Counted from the first letter of the stretch, positions 24,460-33,823 are shown. The stretch: 37,316 nucleotides of DNA from Acidimicrobiaceae bacterium (GCA_003133325.1 PKXA01000112.1:1-37316); one strand, 5' to 3'. Notes: generated from the letters alone by a model not told the origin. Translations and numbers: made by a program.

Positions 24460-25413
24460 CTACCCGGTCGGAATGGTTCCCAGCCTTCCGGCGTGAAAAT
24501 CCTCGAAGGCCTGGGCAATCTCGTCCTTGGTGTTCATCACGAAAGGGCCATAGGCGAAGACGGGCTCGCGGATGGGGCGACCGCCGAGCACCAACACGTC
24601 GAGATCGGGCGAGCGTGACTCCTGGGTGAGGTCGGCATCCACCGTGATGGTGTCACCTTCACCGAAGACGACCAGCTGGCCCGAGTGGATGGGTTGCCCA
24701 CTCCCACCGGCGCTCCCTCTCCCGGCCAGCACATAGACCAGCGCATTGAAGTCTTGGCGCCACGGAAGCACCAGCTTCGCCCCGCGGCTCACCGTGGCGT
24801 GCACCATCGTCATGGGCGAGTGGGTGGCTCCGGGCCCGGCAACGCCGGCCAGATCTCCGGCAATGAGCCGAACCAGGGCTCCGCCGTCGGTAGTGGACAA
24901 GAGAGCGACCTTCCCAGCTCCGATGTCCTGGTAGCGCGGAGCCGTCATCTTCTCCGCTTTCGGAAGGTTCACCCACAACTGGATGCCATGGAACAGGCCA
25001 CCGCTGGCCACCAGTTCCTCGGGGGGGCGTTCGATGTGGAGGATCCCCGATCCGGCGGTCATCCACTGGGTGTCCCCGTTGGTGATCAACCCACCTCCGC
25101 CGATGGAGTCCCGGTGTCGGAAGGTACCGTCGATCATGTAGGTCACCGTCTCGAAACCCCTGTGTGGATGCCACCCTGTCCCCTTGGCCTCACCCGGGGC
25201 GTACTCCACCTCCCCCATTTGATCCATATGGACGAAAGGGTCGAGGAGGTTTCGATCGACTCCGGCGAACGCCCGGCGAACCGGAAATCCCTCCCCCTCG
25301 AATCCGGAGGGGGCAGATGTCACCGACAGCACGGGCCGGGTAGCTGTCGAAGCCGGATCGGGCTCGGCGATCGTGGGCAGGGTGAGGGTGTCTTCTACGG
25401 TTACCGCCGGCAT
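24460..25413 (-). CDS. pirin family protein
   Basis: 317-aa bicupin, cytosolic. Metal ligands of the N-terminal cupin are visible: HPHRGFETVTYM supplies two His, and GSGILHIE supplies the third His and the Glu. The GDTQWMTAGSG and GFETVTY segments identify the pirin family. The C-terminal pirin_C domain contains GGRPIREPVFAYGPFVMNT. Some bacterial pirins have quercetinase activity or act as regulators; the role here is not determined. Convergent with the LCP gene and divergent from a serine hydrolase, so it is probably monocistronic. Confidence 0.92.
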   Translation of the reverse strand: MPAVTVEDTLTLPTIAEPDPASTATRPVLSVTSAPSGFEGEGFPVRRAFAGVDRNLLDPFVHMDQMGEVEYAPGEAKGTGWHPHRGFETVTYMIDGTFRHRDSIGGGGLITNGDTQWMTAGSGILHIERPPEELVASGGLFHGIQLWVNLPKAEKMTAPRYQDIGAGKVALLSTTDGGALVRLIAGDLAGVAGPGATHSPMTMVHATVSRGAKLVLPWRQDFNALVYVLAGRGSAGGSGQPIHSGQLVVFGEGDTITVDADLTQESRSPDLDVLVLGGRPIREPVFAYGPFVMNTKDEIAQAFEDFHAGRLGTIPTG

Positions 25414-25553
25414 CGCCGACCTCCTTATGGCTTTGATCCTCCGGTAACCTGACCGGGATACCGAGGCTGTTACCCGGGTTCAACATTATTTGCGTCCGCA
25501 ACATTCCCCGGCCACACAGGGTGGCGGCCGGGGACAAACGACGAGGGGGAACG

Positions 25554-26741
25554 ATGACCGACGCCAACCGCGCAGCGATCGACGGACGGGTGGAGCCGGG
25601 GTACGAGGCTGTGCGGGACGCCTTCGTGGCCAACTTCACCGAACGCGGGGACCTGGGTGCGGCGTTCTGTCTCTACAAGGATGGCGTCCCGGTGGTCGAC
25701 CTGTGGGGAGGAACGGCAAACGAGCACACCGGGCTCGCCTACGGAAAGGACACCCTCCAGCTGGTGTTCTCGACCACCAAAGGGGCCACTGCCGCCTGCG
25801 CCAACCTGCTGATCGAGCGAGGGCTCCTCGACACGTCGGCCCCGGTGACCGAGTACTGGCCCGAGTTCGGGGCCGAGGGCAAGGGCGCCATGCCGGTCGA
25901 GTGGCTGTTGACCCATCAGTCCGGATTGCCGGCCATCGACGCCACTCTCACCCTGGACGAGGTGCTGGCATGGGAGCCGATCGTGTCGGCACTGGCGGCG
26001 CAGAAGCCCTTCTGGGAGCCGGGGACTACCCACGGATATCACGCCCTCACCTACGGGTGGCTGGTGGGAGAAGTCGTGCGGCGCATCTCCGGCAAGAGCC
26101 TGGGAACTTTCTTCGCCGAAGAGGTGGCGTCCCCTCTGGGCTTGGAATTCTGGATAGGCCTGCCCGAATCGGAAGAGGGCCGGGTGGCCCCTCTCACCAT
26201 GTCGTTCGACCACCTCGCCGACATGGACCCGGGGGAACTCGACAGGATGGCCGCCAACTTCGGGCCCGATGGCCTGGGGACCCGCGCCCTCTTCTTGGGC
26301 GGCACTTTCGGCGGTTTCACCGAGGGCGGTGGGCCGTTCAACAGCCCCGAACTCCATGCCGCCGAAGTCCCCGCGGCCAACGGCATCACCACCGCCCGCT
26401 CCCTGGCCCGCTTCTATGCCGGGTTGGTCGGCGAGGTCGACGGGGTACGGATCCTCGCCCCCGGGACCATCACCCAGATGAGCACTCCCCGGACCTCCGG
26501 AGAAGACCTCATCCTCGGGGCCGAGTCGAAATTCGGTCTGGGCATGATGTGTGCCTCCCCCTTCACCCCGTTGTTCGGCCCAGGAAGCTTCGGCCACTAC
26601 GGAGCCGGCGGCTCGGTTGGTTTCGCCCATCCCGAATCAGGCATTGCCTTCGCCTACGTGATGAATCAGATGCGTCTCGGCCTCGCCGGTGATCGTCGGA
26701 CCGACTCCCTGATCGACGCCGTCCACGCATCCATCGAATGA
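25554..26741 (+). CDS. serine hydrolase, class C beta-lactamase/EstB-like
   Basis: 395-aa penicillin-recognising-fold hydrolase. The nucleophile motif STTKG (S-x-x-K) is at about residue 75 (LVFSTTKGATAAC). The tyrosine motif of class C is replaced by HGYHALTYGWL, as in the EstB-like esterase branch. LLTHQSGLPAI and a C-terminal HYGAGGSVGFAHP complete the pattern. No signal peptide, so a cytosolic esterase is more likely than a beta-lactamase. ATG 25554 has GAGGGGGA upstream at about 25542-25549. It is divergent from pirin and ends in an intergenic hairpin region. Confidence 0.88.
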   Translation: MTDANRAAIDGRVEPGYEAVRDAFVANFTERGDLGAAFCLYKDGVPVVDLWGGTANEHTGLAYGKDTLQLVFSTTKGATAACANLLIERGLLDTSAPVTEYWPEFGAEGKGAMPVEWLLTHQSGLPAIDATLTLDEVLAWEPIVSALAAQKPFWEPGTTHGYHALTYGWLVGEVVRRISGKSLGTFFAEEVASPLGLEFWIGLPESEEGRVAPLTMSFDHLADMDPGELDRMAANFGPDGLGTRALFLGGTFGGFTEGGGPFNSPELHAAEVPAANGITTARSLARFYAGLVGEVDGVRILAPGTITQMSTPRTSGEDLILGAESKFGLGMMCASPFTPLFGPGSFGHYGAGGSVGFAHPESGIAFAYVMNQMRLGLAGDRRTDSLIDAVHASIE

Positions 26742-26779
26742 ACCTCGGCCATCGGTCCGGATCGATCACAGGCGGCCCC

Positions 26780-26794
26780 CACCCGCTTCGGGTG
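26780..26794 (+). terminator. weak hairpin after the serine hydrolase gene
   Basis: CACCCG-CTT-CGGGTG, six GC-rich base pairs with a three-base loop, about 40 bp past the stop. There is no U-tract, so intrinsic termination is possible but unproven. Confidence 0.3.
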
Positions 26795-26870
26795 TAAACG
26801 GGACGGTCCGAGGACAAACGAGGGTTCCGGCCAGGTACTCTTATGGCGAGGGAAGAGTCAGGAGACATCA

Positions 26871-27950
26871 GTGACCCGGCAACGTGGGGGAACCACAGGC
26901 CGACGCGGCGAACAGCAACAGCGACACAGCCCAACCTCCCCGGTGGAGATCGGGAGGATGCTCCGAGAGACGAGGGAGCAGCGCGGCCTCGATCTGGTCA
27001 CCGTGCACGACCGCCTGGCCCGACCCATCACCCAGCTCGAGGGGCTCGAGTCGGGAGACCTGAGTTCGATGCCCGACCAGGCCATGGCGCTGTCCACCTT
27101 GCGTCGCTACGCTGCCTTTCTGACCCTGGACGGCGATGCTCTGGCCCTCCAGTTGATGGAGGCCTGGTCAACGTCACCGGTAGCCACCAGTCGCCGACGG
27201 TTGCGTGACGCCGGAGCGTTTCCCGGCGTGGTGGCCGCGGTGACCAGCGGTCCCGATCACCTGCGCGCCTTCACCCAGACCGGCCAGGTACCCCGGGTTG
27301 CCGGGCTGGCCACCTCGGCCGTCGGCGGTTCCGGTGCCTATGGATACGGGGTGGGTGTGGGTCCCCCCACCGGCATGATCCCGGCCATCCCGATATCAGA
27401 GCTCAAGGATGCCAAGCGGGCCATCCGACGGGCCCGCCGGCGGCGGCGGGCTCCCACCGCGTTGAAGGCGGCCACTTGGGTGGTGGCACTGCTGGTGGCC
27501 GCCGTGGTGGCGGGAGCGGTGATTCAGAACCAGCGGCCCCAGTGGATGGTCGAGTCCCACATTCTGCGCATCACCGCACCCGGCGGAGCACCGCTCCCGG
27601 TATCGCCCAAACGGGCCGCCCCTGCGCGCACCGCCGCTCAGGCGGTGACCCCGGGCCCCACTGACGGCTCCACCCAAGCCGTCTACACCGTGTCCAACCA
27701 ACACTTCACCCTGCGGCTCGCGGCATCAGCCCCGTGCTGGGTACAAGTCACCAGCCCGGCTTCGATTGTGCCGGTGTTGGCGGGGGTTCTGCAGGCGGGC
27801 GATGTGAAGTCGTTCGACGCCGACAAGTCGATCACCGTGCAGGTGGGCAGCGCCGCGGTGGTGGTCGCCATCTTCATCAACGGAAAGAACGTGTTCTTCA
27901 CCGCCCCCAAGGCCACCCCGTTCACCTACACCTTCACTTCGAACCCCTGA
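26871..27950 (+). CDS. RodZ-like helix-turn-helix membrane protein
   Basis: 359-aa protein with the RodZ order. A cytoplasmic HTH_25 domain (EIGRMLRETREQRGLDLVTV to LSTLRRYAAFLTL) is followed by a linker, a basic stretch (RRARRRRRAP), one transmembrane helix (about residues 201-220, TWVVALLVAAVVAGAV), and an extracytoplasmic beta-rich domain like DUF4115 (FTLRLAASAPCWVQVTSP and VQVGSAAVVVAIFINGK). RodZ proteins link the MreB cytoskeleton to the cell-wall elongation machinery; this branch may instead be a cell-division or envelope regulator. The start is GTG 26871, with AGGAG a few bases upstream. Confidence 0.8.
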   Translation: MTRQRGGTTGRRGEQQQRHSPTSPVEIGRMLRETREQRGLDLVTVHDRLARPITQLEGLESGDLSSMPDQAMALSTLRRYAAFLTLDGDALALQLMEAWSTSPVATSRRRLRDAGAFPGVVAAVTSGPDHLRAFTQTGQVPRVAGLATSAVGGSGAYGYGVGVGPPTGMIPAIPISELKDAKRAIRRARRRRRAPTALKAATWVVALLVAAVVAGAVIQNQRPQWMVESHILRITAPGGAPLPVSPKRAAPARTAAQAVTPGPTDGSTQAVYTVSNQHFTLRLAASAPCWVQVTSPASIVPVLAGVLQAGDVKSFDADKSITVQVGSAAVVVAIFINGKNVFFTAPKATPFTYTFTSNP

Positions 27951-28005
27951 AGTCCGGCGGCCCATAGCCCGTGTCGTTGGTTGGCCCGTTGGCCCTCGTA
28001 GCCGG

Positions 28006-28902
28006 CTACCGGGACAGTCGACCGGCCAGAAAGTCCCCTATTCCCGCCACACTTTCGTCGGTCTCGGGGAGGATCGCTCCGGGGAACGCCTGAAACACAT
28101 GGATCATCTCGGGCCACACGGTGAGGGTGACATCATTGCCGGCCGCCCTGGCCCGTTCGGCCAATCCGGTGGCGTCGTCGATCAGTACCTCGTGGGCTCC
28201 CACCTCGATGCGTAGAGGTGGCAAACCCGACAGGTCCTCGGCGAAAAGGGGTGAGGCCAGCTCGGAGCGAGGGTCGGCCCCGGCCAGGTAGGCGTCGGCC
28301 AGAAAGTCGAGGTTCTCCTTGCTGAGCATGGCGTCGAGGTCGGCCAGCCGCTGGTAGGAGGCGGCCGACTGGGTGAGGTCCACCCAGGGGGACAGGCACA
28401 CCGCCGCGGCCGGAAGAGGCGTGCCCTCGGCGCGCAGGGCGAGAAGCGTTGCCACGGTGAGGCCTCCCCCGGCGGAGTCTCCGGCGATGGCGATCCGGTC
28501 GGCCGGGATCCCCTCGGCCACCAGCTGCCGGTAGGCGGCGACGGCATCGGTGACCGCGGCCGGAAACGGATCTTCAGGTCCGAGGCGGTAGTCGAGGGTG
28601 ACCACCGCACACCGAGAGGCAATCCCGATACGGGCGGCCAGATCGCGGTGGCTGGCGAGCGATCCCGAGCAGTACCCTCCCCCGTGCAGGTAGAGCACCG
28701 CGGCATCCCGGCCGATCCCATCGGGGATCAGCCATTCGGCCCCCCGCCCGCCCAGGGTGACGGCCTCGAGGGTGACCCCCTCCGGCGGTGGTGTCACGGC
28801 CGAGACCGCGTCCATGGCGGCGCGCTGATCGTCGATAGGGCCGGTGAGCAGACCGGCGTCGGCCAGAAGCGCCTTGATGGTGTCCACCCCGGCATGGCTC
28901 AT
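28006..28902 (-). CDS. alpha/beta hydrolase, HSL-type (fold-3)
   Basis: 298-aa esterase or lipase of the hormone-sensitive-lipase family. The oxyanion motif HGGGYCSGSL is at about residues 73-82, the nucleophile elbow is GDSAGGG, the acid region is near LRIEVGAHEVLID, and the catalytic His is in EMIHVFQAFP. The ATG is at 28902; the open frame extends far upstream (to 29673), but those codons are antisense to the enoyl-CoA hydratase and not family-like. Divergent from that gene with a 120-bp promoter region between. Confidence 0.9.
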   Translation of the reverse strand: MSHAGVDTIKALLADAGLLTGPIDDQRAAMDAVSAVTPPPEGVTLEAVTLGGRGAEWLIPDGIGRDAAVLYLHGGGYCSGSLASHRDLAARIGIASRCAVVTLDYRLGPEDPFPAAVTDAVAAYRQLVAEGIPADRIAIAGDSAGGGLTVATLLALRAEGTPLPAAAVCLSPWVDLTQSAASYQRLADLDAMLSKENLDFLADAYLAGADPRSELASPLFAEDLSGLPPLRIEVGAHEVLIDDATGLAERARAAGNDVTLTVWPEMIHVFQAFPGAILPETDESVAGIGDFLAGRLSR

Positions 28903-29022
28903 GGTCGGATTCCCATGGCCGTCACTGTATGGGAACGCCCGGGCGGTAGGGAACCGAGAGGCGGGACTTGCCGATCCCGGCGGGCGGGCGGCCCGCCGAC
29001 GGCCCGAAGGCCGGCCGATAAC

Positions 29023-29877
29023 ATGACGGCCATGGCAGGTGAAGCAACCGATCTCGTGACCGACGGGACCCGGGTGACCGGTTCGACAGCTCCCACCCGG
29101 TTCGGGGACGTGACGGTGATCGTCGACGACAACTTCGTGGCCACCGTGCAGATTCACCGGCCTCCCAACAACTTCTTCGACATTGCCCTCATGCGATCCC
29201 TGGCCGACGCCTATGAGGCTCTCGACGCCGAGGATGCCTGCCGGGCCATCGTGTTGTGCTCGGAAGGAAAGCACTTCTGCGCCGGAGCCAATTTCAACCA
29301 ACATCCCACCGGCCCCGAACCGGGTCTCGGTGCCGGAGGTATCGAACACCTCTACCAAGAGGCCGCCCGTCTGTTCGACACGTCGACGCCGGTCGTGGCC
29401 GCCGTCCAGGGCGCGGCCATCGGGGGAGGCCTGGGTCTGGCCTGCTCGGCTGATTTCCGGATCACCTGCCCGGAGGCGCGCTTCTCGGCCAACTTCGCCC
29501 AGCTCGGATTTCACCAGGGCTTCGCCTTGTCGACCACCCTGCCTCCCATCGTCGGCCAGCAACACAGCCTTGAGATGCTGTACACCGGACGCCGGTTGTC
29601 CGGAGAGGAAGCTGTCCGCATCGGCCTGTGCGACGAGTTGGTCGACATCGACCAACTGATGCCCCGAGCCCATGCCTTCGCCGCCGAAATTGCCAGGTCC
29701 GCCCCGCTGGCGGTGAGGTCGATCAGGGAGACCATGCGAGGTGATCTCGCCGGGCGGGTGCGGGCCGCCCTGGCCCGGGAAGCAAGTGAGCAGCGCAAGC
29801 TGTTGCTTACCGCGGATTTCTCCGAGGGCGTCCGGGCCACGGCCGAACGCCGCCCACCCCGCTTCGACGGTAGTTGA
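29023..29877 (+). CDS. enoyl-CoA hydratase/isomerase (crotonase) family protein
   Basis: 284-aa crotonase-fold enzyme that would act on an acyl-CoA. The first oxyanion element is GKHFCAGANF, and the second is AAIGGGLGLACSADFR. Of the two classical hydratase glutamates, one appears kept in LEMLYTGRRLSGEEAV, while the other position (normally in a QPEIxLG context) reads ANFAQLG. It may therefore be an isomerase or another crotonase rather than a true hydratase. ATG 29023 or 29032; no strong ribosome-binding site. It is coupled to the acyl-CoA dehydrogenase by a TTGA overlap. Confidence 0.85.
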   Translation: MTAMAGEATDLVTDGTRVTGSTAPTRFGDVTVIVDDNFVATVQIHRPPNNFFDIALMRSLADAYEALDAEDACRAIVLCSEGKHFCAGANFNQHPTGPEPGLGAGGIEHLYQEAARLFDTSTPVVAAVQGAAIGGGLGLACSADFRITCPEARFSANFAQLGFHQGFALSTTLPPIVGQQHSLEMLYTGRRLSGEEAVRIGLCDELVDIDQLMPRAHAFAAEIARSAPLAVRSIRETMRGDLAGRVRAALAREASEQRKLLLTADFSEGVRATAERRPPRFDGS

Positions 29878-31139
29878 CCGACGCGGTCGAGCCGCTCGCC
29901 GCGACCCGAGCCGGCCAGGAGCTGAAGGGCTGGATCGAGGCCAACTGGAACCCCGAGCTCAGCCTGGTCGAATGGAGGACCCGGCTGGCCGACTCGGGAT
30001 GGGCATGTCCCACTTGGCCCCTGGCGTGGTGTGGCCGTGCGCTACCGGCGGCATTCGCCGACATGGTGTCCGACGAGATAGCCCGCGCCGGCGCCGTCGG
30101 TGTTCCCGACGGGGTCGGGATGCGCCTGGCGGCCCCGACCCTCCTCGAACACGGCTCCGACGATCTCAAGCGCCGCCTCATCCGATCGACGGTGACCGGT
30201 GAGATCACCTGGTGCCAACTCTTCAGCGAGCCCGGGTCCGGGTCCGACCTAGCCGGTCTCACCACCCGGGCCGAGCCCGATGGCGACGAGTGGGTCGTCA
30301 ACGGACAGAAGGTGTGGACCACCTCGGCCACCCATGCCGACTACGGGCTCCTGGCGGCCCGGACCGACTGGGACGTCCCCAAGCATCAGGGCATCACGTG
30401 CTTCGTGATCCCCATGCACCAACCCGGCATCGAGGTGAGGCCACTGCGCCAGATGAACAGCCATGCCTCGTTCAATGAGGTGTACTTCGACGATGCGCGG
30501 ATCCCGGCCGCCAACCTGGTCGGCGAGGTCGACCACGGTTGGGCGGTGGCCCTCACCACGCTGGCCCACGAACGCCGCTACGCCATCATGGGACCGCCGT
30601 CGGCGCGATCTCGCGCCGATGGCCGGGCCTGGCGCGAAGCCGCGGCTGAACGAGCCGTCCTCTACGAGCCCTACAAGTGGTACCCACAGCGGGCGGGAAG
30701 AGTCGACCTGGTGGTTGATCGGGCCATTGCCACCGGGACCAACACCGATCCACTCATCCGCCAAGAGATCGCCGGCCTGATAGGCATGGCGCGGACAGCC
30801 ACCTGGACGGCCCAGCGCGACCGGGTGGCCCGCGCCCTCGGCCGGCCTCCCGGTCCAGAAGGCTCACTCGGCAAGTTGGCCGCCAGCAACGTGGCCCGGG
30901 CCGCCTCGCGGGTCCACTCCCTCATCGCCGGCGCATCGGGCATGCTCACCGGAGCGGACAGCCCGCTGGGCGGGACCATCGCCGAGATCTTCGTGTCGGT
31001 GCCGGCGGTGTCCATCGCGGGAGGAACCGACGAGATTCAGCGGAACATCCTGGGTGAACGGGTCCTCGGCCTACCGAGGGAGCCTGATGCCTCCCATCAA
31101 CTGCCCTTCCGGGACGTTCCCACCAACGCCGGGGGATAG
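29874..31139 (+). CDS. acyl-CoA dehydrogenase
   Basis: 421-aa FAD-dependent enzyme that would desaturate acyl-CoA (FadE type). The flavin-binding CQLFSEPGSGSDLAGLTTRA, the KVWTTSATHADYG segment, and the C-terminal GGTDEIQRNILGERVLGLPRE are diagnostic. The usual catalytic base in the YEGT position is Gly here (IAGGTDEIQ), as in FadE subunits that act in alpha2-beta2 pairs or place the base elsewhere; no partner subunit is adjacent. The TTG start at 29874 overlaps the previous stop (TTGA), coupling it to the crotonase, so the two probably serve the same acyl-CoA pathway. Confidence 0.9.
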   Translation: MTDAVEPLAATRAGQELKGWIEANWNPELSLVEWRTRLADSGWACPTWPLAWCGRALPAAFADMVSDEIARAGAVGVPDGVGMRLAAPTLLEHGSDDLKRRLIRSTVTGEITWCQLFSEPGSGSDLAGLTTRAEPDGDEWVVNGQKVWTTSATHADYGLLAARTDWDVPKHQGITCFVIPMHQPGIEVRPLRQMNSHASFNEVYFDDARIPAANLVGEVDHGWAVALTTLAHERRYAIMGPPSARSRADGRAWREAAAERAVLYEPYKWYPQRAGRVDLVVDRAIATGTNTDPLIRQEIAGLIGMARTATWTAQRDRVARALGRPPGPEGSLGKLAASNVARAASRVHSLIAGASGMLTGADSPLGGTIAEIFVSVPAVSIAGGTDEIQRNILGERVLGLPREPDASHQLPFRDVPTNAGG

Positions 31140-31181
31140 GGCCAGCCCATCTATTCACCTGGGACCGGATCATGGTCCCGT

Positions 31182-31310
31182 TCAGGTCGCCATCAACCGG
31201 GCCCGGAGTCGGCCCCTGGCGTCAAGCCATTCGCCGGCCGACATCGGGTAGCGGGCCAGGTCCCGCACGGAGCAGTCGAATCGCACGTGCGGCGCTGATC
31301 ACCTCGTCCC
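31182..31310 (-). other. possible protein relic between convergent genes
   Basis: On the minus strand the segment VISAARAIR in one frame can be joined to RFDCSVRDLARYPMSAGEWL and DARGRLRARL in another, ending at a stop at 31182. It looks protein-like but has no recognised family. A frameshifted remnant of a small gene is possible; chance is not excluded. Confidence 0.2.
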
Positions 31311-31341
31311 ATGGGGCCGATGAACACGTGAATGTGGCCGG

Positions 31342-32139
31342 TTACCCACCGGCCCGGCTGTCGAAGAACTGATCGAATGCGACGGGCCAGAAGGGATGGG
31401 TGCACGGTGGCCCGTCAGCTACCCACACCCGTGGTTCGTCCGATGCGGAAGGTGGATCACACACCACCATGGCGGAGCGGGTGCCGTACAACTCGGTATG
31501 CACGCAACACGCCGAGATCCGCGACTGACGCTCGGCCGCTTCGCTCCCGTCGATCGGCAGCAACGGCATCAGATGATCGCCCAGAAGGCCACCGAAGCCG
31601 GCAATCACTTCGTCAGCGGAGCACTTTTCACAATCGCCCAACAGTTCTCTCACGTGATCCACCTTTTTGCTCGGACTCCCGAGCGGCTTGTTCTCGAGAA
31701 TGTGCACGCCGGGTGGGAGTAGCTCGATTTTCACTCCCTCCGGCCCTGTCATGTCGAGGTAGTAGAGGGCTCGGCGATCGCCCACCAGGACCCAGCACGG
31801 ATTGAAGCTGTCAGGCGCAAATGTCGATTCGAGAGCGTCGACTGCGGCCGAGGCAGAAGCCTGCGCTGCCAGAAGCAGGGGGATCTCCCCCCGGGAGCGC
31901 TTGGCCGGGTCACGCTGCCCACCCGTTGGCATGTTGGTCAGGGCGGCCACCACGCCATGCTCGTTCACCGCCAACCAGGTACCACCGGCCACCAGGTCGC
32001 GGCCGCCGAGCATTCTCGGTTCAGTGTCCTGCAGAACCGTCAGGCACACGGCGTCGCGGTCGTAGAACTCGTCGCGATTGGCGGCAATCAGCAGCGGAGC
32101 GTCAGCGACGACCCCGGAGATGGCGATCAACAGGCACAC
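31342..32139 (-). CDS. NRDE family protein
   Basis: 265-aa cytosolic protein of the NRDE (TANGO2-like) family. It begins with the conserved Cys2 (MCLLIAI, from a GTG start) and carries LLIAANRDEFYDRD, which defines the family. GGRDLVAGGTWLAVNEHGVVAALTN follows. The Ntn-hydrolase-like fold makes Cys2 the probable nucleophile if processed, but the activity is not well established. It begins 18 bp after the pantothenate kinase stop, so it is probably co-transcribed with it. The longer open frame (to 32397) overlaps the kinase and is not supported. Confidence 0.85.
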   Translation of the reverse strand: MCLLIAISGVVADAPLLIAANRDEFYDRDAVCLTVLQDTEPRMLGGRDLVAGGTWLAVNEHGVVAALTNMPTGGQRDPAKRSRGEIPLLLAAQASASAAVDALESTFAPDSFNPCWVLVGDRRALYYLDMTGPEGVKIELLPPGVHILENKPLGSPSKKVDHVRELLGDCEKCSADEVIAGFGGLLGDHLMPLLPIDGSEAAERQSRISACCVHTELYGTRSAMVVCDPPSASDEPRVWVADGPPCTHPFWPVAFDQFFDSRAGG

Positions 32140-32156
32140 GGGGCGGCCTACCCCGC

Positions 32157-33119
32157 TCAGGTCTTCCGCAGCCTGGCCATGCGGACCCGATGTTCGCCGT
32201 CCTTTACGAACACCAGATGGGCGCGACCGGCTGTCGGGGCGATGTTCTCGCGCAGGTTGACAAGGTTGATGTCCGACCATATCTGCCCGGCGATGGTCGA
32301 CACCTCTTCGGTGGACATGTCGACAAGAGTGTGGAAGAACGAGGCCGGGTCGGTGAGGACGCTTTGTCGCAATTGGAGGAGCCGGTCGCGGAACCACCGG
32401 GCGATGTCCTCTTCGGCCGCGTCCACGTAAATGGAGAAGTCGAAGAAGTCCGACGCGACGACATGCTGGCAGACGTCCCGGGTGTTGACCTCGAGAACGT
32501 TCAGACCTTCCACGATGACCATGTCCGGACGGGCCACGACTTGGAACTTGCCGGGCACGATGTCGTATGTGAGGTGCGAGTACACCGGGATGCTCACCTC
32601 GGGGTCGCCCGCCCTGATGGCGGCCAGGGCTTCGACCATTCGACGTCGGTCGTAACTCTCGGGAAAGCCCTTTCGATCCATGAGCCGGCGTTCTTCGAGG
32701 ATGGCATTGGGATGGAGGAACCCGTCGGTCGTGATCAACTCGACAGATAGGTGATCCGTGCCCCGGCCAAGGAGCGCCTGGAGGATTCGGGCGGTGGTGC
32801 TCTTACCCACGGCCACACTGCCGGCCACCCCGATCACAAAAGGCGACGCCGGCTCGGCCCTGCCCAAGAACTTGCCGACCGCTCCGCGCGCCTGGCGTCC
32901 TGCCGATGCATGGACCGCCAGCAATTGGGCGAGCGGAACGTAGATGTCGGTCACCTCGTCGAGCGACACCGGGTCCCCGGTGGCGGCCAGGTTGGCGACA
33001 TCGATGAATGACAGGCCCGTCTCGACCGGCACCCCCAAGGCCGTCCACTCCGCCCGCGTGAACACTTCGAAGGGGGCATCCGCCGGCTGTGGCGCGGCGC
33101 AATCCTCCAAGGTGGTCAC
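32157..33119 (-). CDS. coaA: type I pantothenate kinase
   Basis: Phosphorylates pantothenate in the first step of coenzyme A biosynthesis; cytosolic. 320 aa, near full length for the bacterial CoaA. The Walker A loop is GVAGSVAVGKST (about residues 97-108), with LITTDGFLHPNAILEERRLM, RKGFPESYDRR, PVYSHLTYDIVPG and VIVEGLNVL. It starts at GTG 33119, divergent from the GNAT gene, and is followed immediately by the NRDE gene. Placement with acyl-CoA genes is suggestive but not required. Very secure call. Confidence 0.95.
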   Translation of the reverse strand: MTTLEDCAAPQPADAPFEVFTRAEWTALGVPVETGLSFIDVANLAATGDPVSLDEVTDIYVPLAQLLAVHASAGRQARGAVGKFLGRAEPASPFVIGVAGSVAVGKSTTARILQALLGRGTDHLSVELITTDGFLHPNAILEERRLMDRKGFPESYDRRRMVEALAAIRAGDPEVSIPVYSHLTYDIVPGKFQVVARPDMVIVEGLNVLEVNTRDVCQHVVASDFFDFSIYVDAAEEDIARWFRDRLLQLRQSVLTDPASFFHTLVDMSTEEVSTIAGQIWSDINLVNLRENIAPTAGRAHLVFVKDGEHRVRMARLRKT

Positions 33120-33208
33120 CTACTTCAGCCGTCGGGACAGGTGCCGCATGGTACTGCGACCGGCGGAAGGGACCTTTGTCCTCTGGTCGTCAACCCCCAC
33201 GACCAGTC

Positions 33209-33748
33209 ATGCTGAAAGTGATGGAAATGGAGAACATAGCCCTGGCCGACGGCACCGAAATCAGGATACGGCCGATCGAACCCGGCGACGTGGCGGCTTT
33301 GATGGAGTTCCATGAGGGACTGAGCTTCGGGACTGTGTACCGGCGGTTCTTCGGGATCCACCCGCACCTCGGCATTCATGAGGCTGAGCATTTTTGCGAG
33401 GTGGACAATGTCAACCGTCTTGCTCTGGTGGCGATGGCCGATGATTCGCTGGTAGGTATCGCTCGCATGGAACGGGTCGAACCAGCCACCACTGCCGAGG
33501 TGGCGTTCGTGCTGGCGGACCGGTTCCAACACCGCGGCCTGGGTCGGGTATTGGCCCTACGCTTGGCCGCCGCGGCCAGTGAGCGCGGGATCACCGAGTT
33601 GGTGGCGGACATACTTCCGGACAACCTTCCCATGCTGCGCTTGCTACCGGACGCCGGGTTCGCGGTCACCGTCTCACTGGTCGGGGGCATCGTCCGTCAG
33701 ACTTGCCCGATACCGATCCAGGCGGGCACGGCTTTCCCGGCGCAGTGA
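33209..33748 (+). CDS. GNAT-family N-acetyltransferase
   Basis: 179-aa acetyltransferase using acetyl-CoA; acceptor unknown. IRIRPIEPGDVAALMEFH is the usual N-terminal strand-helix, VGIARMERVEPATTAEVAFV the central strands, and FQHRGLGRVLALRLAAAA holds the acetyl-CoA pyrophosphate-binding Q/RxxGxG/A loop. LPDNLPMLRLLPDAGF is the C-terminal alpha4-beta6 region. The start could be ATG 33209, 33221 or 33227; none has a strong ribosome-binding site. Confidence 0.85.
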   Translation: MLKVMEMENIALADGTEIRIRPIEPGDVAALMEFHEGLSFGTVYRRFFGIHPHLGIHEAEHFCEVDNVNRLALVAMADDSLVGIARMERVEPATTAEVAFVLADRFQHRGLGRVLALRLAAAASERGITELVADILPDNLPMLRLLPDAGFAVTVSLVGGIVRQTCPIPIQAGTAFPAQ

Positions 33749-33823
33749 GAGGACCCGGACATCGGCGGCGACGAGATGCCCGGATTGCGTCCGAGATGCT
33801 CTTCAAGATCGGCCACGGGTTCT

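Noticed and set aside
28903-29673. Upstream extension of the alpha/beta hydrolase frame to 555 residues
   Set aside because: The extra codons are antisense to the crotonase gene and do not match the hydrolase family; ATG 28902 gives a normal-length enzyme.
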